Assembly: GCF_013608025.1 (NCBI RefSeq) | Contig: NZ_VDLV01000015.1 | Span: forward strand, 1 to 44,251 | Direction: 5' to 3' | Length of the DNA stretch: 44,251 bases | Origin: Pseudomonas brassicacearum subsp. neoaurantiaca | GTDB taxonomy: Bacteria; Pseudomonadota; Gammaproteobacteria; Pseudomonadales; Pseudomonadaceae | Shown: piece after piece, positions 24,851 through 33,110 of the stretch | Numbering within the stretch: the first letter of the stretch is position 1 | Layout of the letters: each line of letters starts with the position of its first letter | The notes under the pieces: model-generated | The model's input: the letters and a program-made list of their open reading frames with translations, nothing else | Told to the model about the DNA's origin: nothing | Database searches by the model: none | Position numbers and translations under genes: made by a program

Positions 24851-24898
24851 ATTCATTACACCGCGTATCAACTGAAGATTCCCGATGCCTGTTTATCA
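24851..24898. promoter_or_regulatory. Putative LysR operator, copy 1
   Basis: In the divergent region of the LysR and tautomerase genes. It contains ATTACACC, GTATCAACT and, 14 nt after the following AAG, TTTATCA. The same three blocks in the same spacing are found at 25352-25399. Confidence 0.5.
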
Positions 24899-24974
24899 GG
24901 CCGTGGCGTATAAATACAGTGGTCCTCGATTGCGCGGGGTCTTCCTGCGCACATTTCATCAACTGGAGTACAGC

Positions 24975-25181
24975 ATGCCTTTCGTCAATGTTCGTATCAC
25001 CCGCGACGGCGTCACCCGCGAGCAGAAAGCCCAAGTCATTTCCGAAATCACCGAAACCTTGCAGCGCGTGCTGGGCAAGGACCCGCACCTGACTCATATC
25101 GTGATCGAGGAAGTCGACACGGATAACTGGGGGTATGCGGGCATGACGACGACCGAGTACCGAAGTAAACCCAAGGAATAA
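24975..25181 (+). CDS. 4-oxalocrotonate tautomerase-family protein
   Basis: A 68-residue small tautomerase. I use the ATG at 24975 because Pro2 then becomes the N-terminal catalytic proline after Met removal (MPFVNVRITRDGVTREQKAQ), as the family requires; GGAG lies about 7 nt upstream. The beta-alpha-beta unit HIVIEEVDTDNWGYAGM is the typical oligomeric subunit pattern of 4-OT homologues, whose known activities are keto-enol tautomerisation of 2-hydroxymuconate and related compounds or dehalogenation. Substrate unknown here. A strong terminator follows, so it is a single-gene unit under the divergent LysR. Confidence 0.88.
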   Translation: MPFVNVRITRDGVTREQKAQVISEITETLQRVLGKDPHLTHIVIEEVDTDNWGYAGMTTTEYRSKPKE

Positions 25182-25196
25182 GGCTTCACGTTACTG

Positions 25197-25224
25197 AGCC
25201 CGGTCCGAATGACCGGGCTTTTTT
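25197..25224 (+). terminator. Rho-independent terminator after the tautomerase gene
   Basis: A 9-bp perfect stem, AGCCCGGTC and GACCGGGCT, with loop CGAAT and a following run of six T. It ends the tautomerase transcript 16 nt after its stop. Confidence 0.93.
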
Positions 25225-25239
25225 CTGCGCTTGATAACC

Positions 25240-25330
25240 CTGTGGGAGCGAGCCTGCTCGCGAAAGCGGCGGATCAGCCAGCTCACATGTGATTGATCAA
25301 ATGCCATCGCGAGCAAGCTCGCTCCCACAG
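25240..25330. repeat. REP pair, type II
   Basis: Inverted CTGTGGGAGCGAGCCTGC and GCTCGCTCCCACAG arms. With the terminator and the operator copy at 25352-25399 this accounts for the 303-bp gap between the tautomerase and SDR genes. Confidence 0.9.
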
Positions 25331-25351
25331 GGGACTGCGCAGGTTCGATTG

Positions 25352-25399
25352 ATTGATTACACCAAGTATCAACTCAAGTACCAGAACCCCCATTTATCA
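25352..25399. promoter_or_regulatory. Putative LysR operator, copy 2, upstream of the SDR gene
   Basis: Matches 24851-24898 at 23 of the first 27 positions and again at TTTATCA after the same spacing. It lies about 86 nt upstream of the SDR start, so the SDR gene is likely a second target of the LysR regulator. Confidence 0.5.
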
Positions 25400-25484
25400 A
25401 ACCCAAGCGCATCAATAACCTGATCACAACCAACGCCCAGACACGCGCAGCGGTTCCAACTCAACGTGATCAGGAGTCAACATC

Positions 25485-26219
25485 ATGAGCAATCAGAAAA
25501 CCGTCATCATCACCGGCGCTTCCAGCGGTATCGGCCTTGGCCTGGTCAAGGCGTTCCTGGCCCGCGGTTATAACGTGGTGGGCAATGCCCGCTCGCAGTC
25601 CGGCCTGAACGATGCGGCCAGCCAGCTCGGTCATCCGGCGAGCTTCGTCGGCGTGGCCGGTGACATCGCCGATCCAGCGACGTCCAGCACCCTTATCGGC
25701 AAAGCCATCGAGGCGTTCGGCGCGGTGGATGGGCTGGTCAATAACGCCGGTTTCTTCCTGCCCAAACCCTTCATCGAATACAGCCCCCAGGACCTGGAGT
25801 CGCTGCTCGACACCAACCTCAAGGGCCTCGTCTACGCCAGCCAGGCCGCTGCCGCGCACATGATCAGCCGCCAGCAGGGCTTCATCATCAACATCTCTGC
25901 GTCGGTGGCCCTGCAACCGAATATCCAGGTGCCGGCAGCGCTGCCCGTGCTGATCAAGGGCGGCGTCAACCAGATGACCCGCGCCCTGGCGCTGGAATTG
26001 TCACCGTTCAACATCAAGGTCAACGCCGTGGCGCCCGGCATCATCGACACGCCGATGCATGACCCGGCCCACCGCGACTTCCTCAACAACCTGGCCCCGG
26101 CTGGCCGAGTAGGCACCATCGACGAGATCGCCGAAGCCGTGTTGTACCTGGCAGGCGCCGACTTCACGACTGGCGCGGTCCTGCCGGTGGACGGTGGCAT
26201 GAGCACCGGCAAGTGGTAA
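25485..26219 (+). CDS. Short-chain dehydrogenase/reductase homologue lacking the catalytic tyrosine
   Basis: A 244-residue classical-length SDR. The cofactor motif TGASSGIG (residues 10-17), NNAG (86-89), structural Asn111 (NLKG) and the downstream APGIIDTPM and GAVLPVDGG are intact. The active-site YxxxK is not: Lys158 is present in LPVLIKGGV, but residue 154, where Tyr should be, is Pro. The Ser region reads NISASVA (S138/S140). Such an enzyme should not do ordinary NAD(P)H-dependent alcohol/ketone chemistry; it may use another acid, bind NAD for another purpose, or be regulatory. The nucleotides around the site are in frame and unremarkable. It is followed by a bidirectional terminator shared with the siderophore receptor. 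Confidence 0.87.
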   Translation: MSNQKTVIITGASSGIGLGLVKAFLARGYNVVGNARSQSGLNDAASQLGHPASFVGVAGDIADPATSSTLIGKAIEAFGAVDGLVNNAGFFLPKPFIEYSPQDLESLLDTNLKGLVYASQAAAAHMISRQQGFIINISASVALQPNIQVPAALPVLIKGGVNQMTRALALELSPFNIKVNAVAPGIIDTPMHDPAHRDFLNNLAPAGRVGTIDEIAEAVLYLAGADFTTGAVLPVDGGMSTGKW

Positions 26220-26224
26220 AAAAC

Positions 26225-26256
26225 AAAACCCCGGAGGCAGGACCTCCGGGGTTTTT
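26225..26256. terminator. Bidirectional terminator between the SDR and receptor genes
   Basis: A 13-bp perfect stem, AAAACCCCGGAGG and CCTCCGGGGTTTT, loop CAGGA. The A-run on one side and T-run on the other let it stop both the plus-strand SDR transcript and the minus-strand receptor transcript. Confidence 0.92.
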
Positions 26257-26270
26257 CATGCAGCCTTGAT

Positions 26271-28400
26271 CTACAGCGTGTAGGAGATGCCCGCCTGCAC
26301 CGTCCGCGGTGCGCCCGGGTAGGCATAGACGCCACCAAACGCGCCTTCTTCGTAATCGGCGTCGAACAGGTTCTTCAGGTCGAGGTTGAGGCGGATACGC
26401 TCGTTGACTTTGTAGTAACCGAGCAGGTCGACGACGGTGTAGTCGTCCATGGTGAAGGTCGTCGCCGCCGTGTTGCCAGCTCGCTCATCGACATACCTTG
26501 CGCCAAGGCCCAGGCCGAGCCCCTTCAAACCACCATTTTGAAATTCATAGACGTTCAACAGGGTGAAGCTGTTCTTCGGCACGTTTAGCAAGCGAGTGCC
26601 GGTGGGAATGTTGGTGTCCTTGGTCACCTCGGCATCGACGTAGGCGTAGCCACCAATCATCCGCCATTCCGGCGTCAGGTTGCCCGCCACGTTCAAGTCG
26701 AAGCCACGGCTGCGTACTTCGCCGGCGGCCACTTTGAAATCGGGATCGGCTGGGTCATTGGTCAACACGTTGCGTTTTTCGATCTGATACACCGCGGCAT
26801 CGACGCTCAACTGACGATCCAGGGCCTCCCACTTGACGCCCATTTCGTAGGACTTGCCCTCTTCCGGTTTAAAGCCTGCGCCCGCACTGCTGCGTCCCGT
26901 GTTGGGTTTGAACGAACGCGCAGTATTGGCGTACACCGCGACTGTGTCGGTTAGGTCGTAGATGACGCCCAGGCGTGGCGTCACCGCGTTGTGGCTTTCA
27001 TTCCAGTTTCCGGTCTGGGTCACGAATGTCTCGTACTCATGCTCGAACCGCTCGAAACGCGCCCCCGCCAGCACCTTCAGCCGCTCGGTCAGCGCCACCT
27101 GATCCTGGACAAACACACCGAAGGTCTTGAGGTTTTCCTGGTCATCGGTCGGCGTACGGGTCAATGCCGGACGCGGCTGGCCATACACCGGATCAAAAAT
27201 GTCGATCGGATAGGCGCCGAAGCCGCCGGCAGAACGCTGGATGATGGACTCGTAGTTGTAGTCCTCGTATTCAACGCCGGTCAGCAGCGTATGTTCAAAC
27301 CCACCCGTGGAAAAATGCCCGGTGAGGTTGAGCTGGGTGTCACGGTCGGTCCATTCCAGCTTGCGATAATTGAAGTTACGCCCAAGGGTGCGCCCATCGG
27401 CGGCGATGCCGTTGCCCTCCACCGCGTTGCCCTGCAAGGTGCCGTCGAGCCATTGGGTACCGCCGGCCAAGGTCCAGTCGTCGTTGAGCATGTGCTCGAA
27501 ACGCACCTGCAGCATGTTGTTGTCGTTGTGCAACTTGCCGGCGTCTTTTTCACCGAAAAAAGTATCCCGCGACGCGGTGCCACGTTGGCCGGCGTAATGC
27601 GTCAAGCCACGGTCCAACGGCGCATTGTTGCGCATGAAATCGCCTTCGAACGTCAGGCGCGTGGTGTCGTTGACCTGCCAACTCACCACCGGCGCAATGC
27701 CGTAACGCTCGGTCTCGACGTGATCGCGGAACGTGTCGCCTCCCTCGCCCACCACGTTCAGGCGATACGCCAGGCGACCTTCGTCATCCAGCGGGCCCGA
27801 CGTATCCAGGGTGCCGCGACGCATGCCCTGGTCGCTGACCTGGCTGCCCAATGTGACCGTGCGCTCGGACAACGGTTGCTTGGACACCACGTTGAACGTG
27901 CCGCCCGGGTCGCCACGGCCATAAAGCATGGTGGCCGGGCCACGCAGCACTTCCAGGCGCTCGATGGTGTTGGCGTCGGGCATGTTCGGGTAACCCCGGT
28001 TGATCGGGAAACCGTTGCGGTAGAACTCACCCGTGGTAAAGCCGCGCACGGTAAACGTGGTCAGGCCCTGGCCGCCGAAATTGTTACCCCGGCCGACGCC
28101 GCCGGCATAATCGAGGGCGTCTTGCAGGCGCGTGGCGCTGAGGTCTTCGACGACGTCGCGGGACACCACCGATATGGACTGCGGGGTTTCATGGATGGCG
28201 GTGTCGGTACGCGTGGCGCTGGCCGAACGCGTGGCGTGATAGCCCTTTACCGGGCCCTGTGCAGTTTCGAAATCCGAGGTGCCGACGATGTCGGTGGCCT
28301 GCAACTCCAGCGGCGCCCTGGCCGCCATGCCGGGTTCTTCTGCCCAGGTGGAAATGGAATAAGCCTGGAGCACACACAATGAAACGAGTATCCGACGCAT
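26271..28400 (-). CDS. TonB-dependent siderophore receptor
   Basis: A 709-residue outer-membrane receptor for a ferric siderophore. I start at the ATG at 28398-28400 (MRRILVSLCVLQAYSIST...), which has AGGA about 10 nt upstream; a GTG two codons earlier is too close to it. After the signal peptide (ending about AE) there is no STN signalling domain. The plug domain follows (TPQSISVVSRDVVED, LDYAGGVGRG, FTVRGFTTGEFYRNG, IERLEVLRGPATMLYGRGDPGGTFNVVSK), then a 22-strand barrel. The C-terminus GISYTL ends in Leu where Phe is usual. The receptor resembles the FhuE/ferrioxamine/ferrichrome group; siderophore unknown. It follows the MocR gene (82-nt gap) on the same strand. A possible Fur-like sequence lies at 28467-28497. 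Confidence 0.88.
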   Translation of the reverse strand: MRRILVSLCVLQAYSISTWAEEPGMAARAPLELQATDIVGTSDFETAQGPVKGYHATRSASATRTDTAIHETPQSISVVSRDVVEDLSATRLQDALDYAGGVGRGNNFGGQGLTTFTVRGFTTGEFYRNGFPINRGYPNMPDANTIERLEVLRGPATMLYGRGDPGGTFNVVSKQPLSERTVTLGSQVSDQGMRRGTLDTSGPLDDEGRLAYRLNVVGEGGDTFRDHVETERYGIAPVVSWQVNDTTRLTFEGDFMRNNAPLDRGLTHYAGQRGTASRDTFFGEKDAGKLHNDNNMLQVRFEHMLNDDWTLAGGTQWLDGTLQGNAVEGNGIAADGRTLGRNFNYRKLEWTDRDTQLNLTGHFSTGGFEHTLLTGVEYEDYNYESIIQRSAGGFGAYPIDIFDPVYGQPRPALTRTPTDDQENLKTFGVFVQDQVALTERLKVLAGARFERFEHEYETFVTQTGNWNESHNAVTPRLGVIYDLTDTVAVYANTARSFKPNTGRSSAGAGFKPEEGKSYEMGVKWEALDRQLSVDAAVYQIEKRNVLTNDPADPDFKVAAGEVRSRGFDLNVAGNLTPEWRMIGGYAYVDAEVTKDTNIPTGTRLLNVPKNSFTLLNVYEFQNGGLKGLGLGLGARYVDERAGNTAATTFTMDDYTVVDLLGYYKVNERIRLNLDLKNLFDADYEEGAFGGVYAYPGAPRTVQAGISYTL

Positions 28401-28482
28401 CGACACACAATCCTGACGAAAGAACGCCGGCCCCCGTAAGAGCCGGCAAGAAATGTGTCGCGAAAGATACAGTAACTCATTC

Positions 28483-29895
28483 CTATTTGATATCTATTCC
28501 CATTAGCACTGGCGTTCCAACAACCGACTCTTGCCCGATCTGCCTGAAAAAAGCCTGGGCCCGCACGTCCTGGGTAAACGCGACGTTGAGCCGCAGCCAG
28601 TCACACGCCTGCCCTTGCGGCAAGAACGTCGAGCCTTGGGACAGTTGGATTTGCAACTGCTCGGCAATTTGCCGCACCCGATCAGCCTGCACATGCCGGG
28701 GCCGGGCCCAGACGAACAATCCCCCACTCGGCTCGGCAAACACCTCCCAGTGAGCCGGATCAAGCAAGCGCAATGTGTTCGCCATCTGCTTGTTCAAGCG
28801 CACACGCAAACGCTGGAGCAGCTTGCGGTAAGCACCGTTGGCCAGCAGCGTCGCCACGACGTTTTCCGCCAGCAATGAACAGCCGATGCCGGTCACCATC
28901 TTTACCTCGGCGAGGCGCTTGATGACTTCGGGCTGCGCGACCACATAGCCGATGCGCAACGAGCTGGACAGCGTCTTGGAAAAACTCGCCAGGTAAATCA
29001 CCCGGTCCAAGGCGTCGAGGGATGCCAGCCGCGACGTCGGACCGTTCTGGAAATCGGCGTAGATGTCGTCTTCGATGAGGCGAAAGTCGTGCAGCGTCGC
29101 TAACTGCAACAAACGATACGCCACGCTCGGCGCCAGGCTGGTGCCGGTGGGGTTCTGGTACATGCTATTGATGAAGAAATACGAAGGCTTATGGACGTCG
29201 AGCAAGCGTTCCAGGCTGGCGATATCCGGGCCTTGGGCGGTTCTGGGCACCGCCAGGGTCTTGACCCCGTGCAGCTTCAGCAGGTTGAACAAATTGTAAT
29301 AACCGGGGCTTTCCACCAGCACCAAATCGCCAGGCTTGAGGAGCGTGCGCACCAACAAGTCCAGGCCGTGGCTCGCGCCCTGGGTGGTGAGGATCTGTTG
29401 CGGGTCGACGTGAATGTCGATCAGGCCCAAGCGTTTCTGGATGTGCAGGCGCAGATGAGCAGAGCCCAGCGGCGTGCTGTAGTTGAACAGTGCCTGATTG
29501 TCGCTGCGCACCACCTGGCGGATCGCCTGGCCGAGGTCCGTATCGTCGCGCCAGGCGTCTGGTAGCCAGCCACACCCTAGCTTGAGTTGGGTGGATTCGT
29601 TGTCGAACAGCCGCCAGCCAACCGCCTCTTCCATATCCGGCGCCGACGCCTGGGGCATCTGCTGCGCCACGAAAAATCCCGAACCATGCCGGGATTCCAA
29701 CACACCGCTGGCCACCAATTGGTCATAGGCCTTGATCACGCTCGACAGGCTCAAGCCGTTTTCCGTCGCCAATTGGCGGATCGACGGCATGCGGGCACCT
29801 GGGCGGATGCCATGGGTGTTTATCCACTCCGTAAGACTGGCAATCAGTTGCCGGACCAACGAACCCGTGGCGTTGCGATCGATGTTCAGGTCCAT
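28483..29895 (-). CDS. MocR-type PLP-dependent GntR-family regulator
   Basis: A 470-residue transcription factor: GntR winged helix at residues 1-75 (PGARMPSIRQLATENGLSLSSVIKAYDQLVASGVLESRHGSGFFV), linker, then a class-I aminotransferase-like domain (about 110-470). PLP lysine K307 is in YLASFSKTLSSSLRIGYV; NPTG (residues 248-251) and DDIYADF are also family features. MocR proteins bind PLP-amino acid adducts and control vitamin B6, GABA, taurine or transporter genes. This one is divergent from an MFS carrier, which is its most likely target. It is similar to the PtsJ/YdcR-like subgroup; effector unknown. Confidence 0.9.
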   Translation of the reverse strand: MDLNIDRNATGSLVRQLIASLTEWINTHGIRPGARMPSIRQLATENGLSLSSVIKAYDQLVASGVLESRHGSGFFVAQQMPQASAPDMEEAVGWRLFDNESTQLKLGCGWLPDAWRDDTDLGQAIRQVVRSDNQALFNYSTPLGSAHLRLHIQKRLGLIDIHVDPQQILTTQGASHGLDLLVRTLLKPGDLVLVESPGYYNLFNLLKLHGVKTLAVPRTAQGPDIASLERLLDVHKPSYFFINSMYQNPTGTSLAPSVAYRLLQLATLHDFRLIEDDIYADFQNGPTSRLASLDALDRVIYLASFSKTLSSSLRIGYVVAQPEVIKRLAEVKMVTGIGCSLLAENVVATLLANGAYRKLLQRLRVRLNKQMANTLRLLDPAHWEVFAEPSGGLFVWARPRHVQADRVRQIAEQLQIQLSQGSTFLPQGQACDWLRLNVAFTQDVRAQAFFRQIGQESVVGTPVLMGIDIK

Positions 29896-30023
29896 GCGCG
29901 GGGCCCCAAGTGTTCTCGAATTTCCGGCGAACAGTTAACCATAAAAGCCTCACGGCTGTTCCTTGTTTGCGGGCGGTCCGGCCGGGATAGTCCATCCAGA
30001 CTCCACACTTCAAGGAAATACGC

Positions 30024-31190
30024 TTGGACACACAGCAACGACACTCATGGGGATTGGCGTTCGGTCTTTGCCTGATCACCCTCGCGGTCAACCTCCAGGC
30101 GCCGCTGTATACCACCTATGCGCAGCTTTCGGGTTACGGCGCGGGCGCCACGGCGGTGGCATTTTCCGGTTATGTATTGGGCGTGTTGCCGGTGCTGCTG
30201 GCGTTCGGCGGACTGGCCGACCGGGTGGGCCGAAAACCCTTGATCGTGACGGCGCTTTGCCTGTCGATGTTGGCGACGGTGATCACGGTGATCTGGCCGA
30301 ACCTGATAGCACTGGGCGTGGCGCGCTTGATGATGGGCGTCGGCACCGGCTTGGCCTCGGCGACGTCCACCGCCTACATGGTGGAGCTGATGCCGACGAG
30401 CGATGCGCGATCGCCGGCCAATCGGGTCACGGCCAGCACTTCCCTGGGTTTTGGCCTGGGCGCGGCGTTGACCAGTTTTTTCCTGTTCGCCCACCACAGC
30501 GTCACGCCGGGCAGTTTCTGGTTGCAGTTGGTGTTGGCGGCGCTGGCGATCTTCGTGGTTGCGCGGCTGCCGGACCCCGCCCCGAGCACCCGGCACGCAG
30601 CGCTGTTACGCCTGCCGTTGTTTCCCACTGGCAGCCTGCCCTACAGTTTTTCCATGTTGCTGGCCTGGGCGACGTCCGGGCTGGTGATCGCCATCCTGCC
30701 TTCGGTGCTCGCCGCCCATGACTTGCAGCGCTGGTCCGGCCTGTCGACCTTTACCGTCATCAGTTGTGGGCTGATCTTCCAGCCTTGGGTGAAACGCATG
30801 CAACCGGCCAGGGCCACGGGATTGGGGCTGTTGGTCCTGCCGTTGAGCTACGCGTTGCTTGCCTGGGGCGCTAGCCAGGGTTCGCTGGCCGCCGTGTTGC
30901 TCGGTGCGCTGGGTGCCAGCAGTGCCTGTTACGGTTTTCTTTACCTGGGCGGGTTGTCGGCCATCACCGCCATGGCCGGTGCGCAAAAAGCCCGGGTCAG
31001 CGCGGGATTCTTCCTGTTTGCGTATGTCGGGTTCAGTCTCCCGGTCGTGGTGACCGGGTGGCTGGTCGACCATTTCGGCGCCGACGTGGCGTTGATCGTG
31101 TTCGGCCTGGCGCTGCTGGCGGGGGCGTCTGTTACCGGATGGCGCATCGTCCGGACAGAGGCTTGTGTGAGCCAGCTGTCCCAAGGCTGA
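30024..31190 (+). CDS. MFS transporter (drug or metabolite efflux type)
   Basis: A 388-residue inner-membrane protein with about 12 hydrophobic segments. The start is TTG at 30024: AAGGAAA lies about 8 nt upstream and no closer ATG gives the first membrane helix. The MFS signature FGGLADRVGRKPLIVT is in the first cytoplasmic loop and a second half begins about residue 200. The sequence resembles short, efflux-type MFS proteins regulated by adjacent regulators. It is divergent from the MocR gene over 128 bp, which probably controls it. Substrate not inferable. A REP follows. Confidence 0.87.
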   Translation: MDTQQRHSWGLAFGLCLITLAVNLQAPLYTTYAQLSGYGAGATAVAFSGYVLGVLPVLLAFGGLADRVGRKPLIVTALCLSMLATVITVIWPNLIALGVARLMMGVGTGLASATSTAYMVELMPTSDARSPANRVTASTSLGFGLGAALTSFFLFAHHSVTPGSFWLQLVLAALAIFVVARLPDPAPSTRHAALLRLPLFPTGSLPYSFSMLLAWATSGLVIAILPSVLAAHDLQRWSGLSTFTVISCGLIFQPWVKRMQPARATGLGLLVLPLSYALLAWGASQGSLAAVLLGALGASSACYGFLYLGGLSAITAMAGAQKARVSAGFFLFAYVGFSLPVVVTGWLVDHFGADVALIVFGLALLAGASVTGWRIVRTEACVSQLSQG

Positions 31191-31200
31191 GCACACTAAC

Positions 31201-31296
31201 CTGTGGCGAGGGAGCTTGCTCCCGCTGGGTTGCGCAGCGACCCCAACATTCTGCGATTGCTGCGCAATCGAGCGGGAGCAAGCTCCCTCGCCACAG
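31201..31296. repeat. REP pair, type I
   Basis: Inverted CTGTGGCGAGGGAGC and GCTCCCTCGCCACAG arms between the MFS gene and the hydroxyproline regulator. Confidence 0.9.
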
Positions 31297-31355
31297 GAGT
31301 CTGGCTGAAGAATTGGGGGAAGCCTGGGGCAGCCTCGACACCGCACCCAGCAAAG

Positions 31356-31365
31356 TCGTATACCA
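31356..31365. promoter_or_regulatory. Putative GntR operator upstream of the GntR gene
   Basis: TCGTATACCA, centred on GTATAC, 32 nt upstream of the GntR start codon. Related palindromes are at 37098-37107 and 43128-43137. Suggests autoregulation by an FCD-type GntR protein. Confidence 0.5.
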
Positions 31366-31397
31366 TATCCCCCACCTAAGCCGAACGACCCGCCGCC

Positions 31398-32069
31398 GTG
31401 ACCTTATCCAAGTTCAACCTGCCCGACCTGGGCAACACCCCGTCCACTTCGGAAATCATTACCCGTCATCTGCGCGACGCCATTGTGGCCGGGCATTTCG
31501 CCGAGGACGAGCCGATCCGCCAGGATGACATCGCCCGCCAATTCAACGTCAGCAAGATCCCCGTGCGCGAAGCGCTCAAGCGCCTTGAAGCCGAGGGCCT
31601 GGTGATGTTCCAGCGCAATCGCGGGGCGATGGTCACGCGGATTTCCGAGGCGGAACTGGCGCAGATGTTCGAGGTGCGGATGCTGCTGGAGGACAAGGTA
31701 CTGCGCCTGGCGATTCCCAACATGACCGAAGCGACGTTCGCCCGCGCCGAAAGCATCTGCCAGGAGTTCATCGGCGAGGATGACGTCGGTCGCTGGGCCG
31801 AGCTGAACTGGCAATTGCATGCCTGCCTCTATGAGCCGGCGCAACGGCCGTTCATGGTGAGCCTGATCCGCTCGGTCCACGACAAACTCGAGCGTTACCT
31901 GCGCATGCAGATGAGCCTGTCCGCCGGCAAGGAGCGCGCCGACCATGAACACCGCGAGATTCTCGACGCCTGCCGCGCCAGGGATGTGGAGCGCGCGGTG
32001 AAATTGCTGGACGAGCACATTGCCGGCGTCTGCAAGACCCTGTTCGAGTTCTTGCCGTCGAGCCGATGA
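31398..32069 (+). CDS. GntR-family regulator, FCD (FadR) subfamily
   Basis: A 223-residue transcription factor. The start is GTG at 31398; the leading segment MTLSKFNLPDLGNTPSTSEIITRHLR is normal for the family, though the ribosome site is weak. Winged helix at about residues 18-85 (GHFAEDEPIRQDDIARQFNVSKIPVREALKRLEAEGLV), then an all-helical FCD ligand domain (about 90-215) with candidate metal ligands including H131 in LNWQLHACLYEP and the HEHREILDACRARD stretch. It heads the hydroxyproline cluster and probably represses it, releasing on a pathway metabolite. GTATAC palindromes are likely its operators (inference). Confidence 0.87.
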   Translation: MTLSKFNLPDLGNTPSTSEIITRHLRDAIVAGHFAEDEPIRQDDIARQFNVSKIPVREALKRLEAEGLVMFQRNRGAMVTRISEAELAQMFEVRMLLEDKVLRLAIPNMTEATFARAESICQEFIGEDDVGRWAELNWQLHACLYEPAQRPFMVSLIRSVHDKLERYLRMQMSLSAGKERADHEHREILDACRARDVERAVKLLDEHIAGVCKTLFEFLPSSR

Positions 32070-32177
32070 TTTCTCGGCACTGTGCTGATTTCGTCATCAC
32101 CGACAACTAAAACCATCAAGCCGCTATCCCCGGCACGCGCCACGCTTGTGTCCACTCATCTGAATGGACGTGGCGCC

Positions 32178-33110
32178 ATGAAACGCATCACCGTGATCGA
32201 CTCCCACACCGGCGGCGAACCGACCCGACTGGTGACCGACGGATTCCCCGACCTGGGCCAGGGCAGCATGGCCGAACGCCGACAACGCCTGGCCGAGCAG
32301 CACGACGCCTGGCGCACCGCGTGCGTGTTGGAACCTCGCGGCAGCGATGTGCTTGTAGGTGCGTTGCTGTGCGAACCGGTGGACCCGGCCGCCTGTGCCG
32401 GCGTGATTTTCTTCAACAACAGCGGCTACCTGGGCATGTGTGGCCACGGCACCATTGGCCTGGTGGCGTCATTGGCCCATCTGGGCCGGATCGGCCCCGG
32501 CGTGCACAGCATCGAGACACCCGTGGGCACGGTGCAAGCGACCTTGCATGAGGATCGCTCGGTCAGCGTGCGCAACGTGCCTTCCTATCGCTATCGCAAG
32601 GGCCTGCGTCTCGAAGTGCCGGGCATTGGGCCGGTGACCGGCGATGTGGCGTGGGGCGGCAATTGGTTCTTCCTGATCGCCGACCATGGCCAGCGCGTGG
32701 CGGGTGACAACCTCGACGCACTCACCGCCTACACCTTCGCCGTGCAGCAAGCTTTGGAACAGCAAGGTTTTCGCGGTGAGGACGGCGGCCTGATCGACCA
32801 TATCGAGCTGTTCGCCGACGATCCCCAGGCCGACAGTCGCAATTTCGTGCTGTGCCCTGGCAAAGCCTACGACCGCTCGCCCTGCGGCACCGGCACCAGC
32901 GCCAAACTGGCGTGCCTGGCGGCCGACGGCAAATTGCAACCCGGGCAGATCTGGCGCCAGGCCAGTGTCATCGGCAGCGAATTCGAAGGGTCGTATGAGC
33001 GCTCGGGCGAGCGCATCGTGCCGACCATTCGCGGCCGGGCCTACATCAGCGCCGAAAGCACCTTGATCATCGAGCCGGACGATCCGTTCGCCTGGGGCAT
33101 TCGTTCGTGA
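32178..33110 (+). CDS. lhpA: 4-hydroxyproline 2-epimerase
   Basis: A 310-residue cytoplasmic proline-racemase-family enzyme that interconverts trans-4-hydroxy-L-proline and cis-4-hydroxy-D-proline, the first catabolic step. Both catalytic cysteines of the two-base mechanism are present: Cys88 ([12 protein letters not shown]) and Cys236 ([13 protein letters not shown]), the pattern of bona fide epimerases. The start at 32178 ([18 protein letters not shown]) is the conserved family N-terminus. Its stop overlaps the GTG start of the next gene, so it is co-translated with the dehydrogenase subunit. Gene also called hypE. Confidence 0.93.
   Translation: MKRITVIDSHTGGEPTRLVTDGFPDLGQGSMAERRQRLAEQHDAWRTACVLEPRGSDVLVGALLCEPVDPAACAGVIFFNNSGYLGMCGHGTIGLVASLAHLGRIGPGVHSIETPVGTVQATLHEDRSVSVRNVPSYRYRKGLRLEVPGIGPVTGDVAWGGNWFFLIADHGQRVAGDNLDALTAYTFAVQQALEQQGFRGEDGGLIDHIELFADDPQADSRNFVLCPGKAYDRSPCGTGTSAKLACLAADGKLQPGQIWRQASVIGSEFEGSYERSGERIVPTIRGRAYISAESTLIIEPDDPFAWGIRS

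Noticed and set aside
26991..28382. A 463-codon plus-strand frame opposite the TonB receptor
   Set aside because: Shadow frame; the receptor's plug and barrel motifs are on the minus strand.
32150..32170. GTCCA...TGGAC inverted pair before lhpA as an operator
   Set aside because: Only a 5-bp arm with a 10-bp loop and not repeated elsewhere in the cluster; too weak to call.
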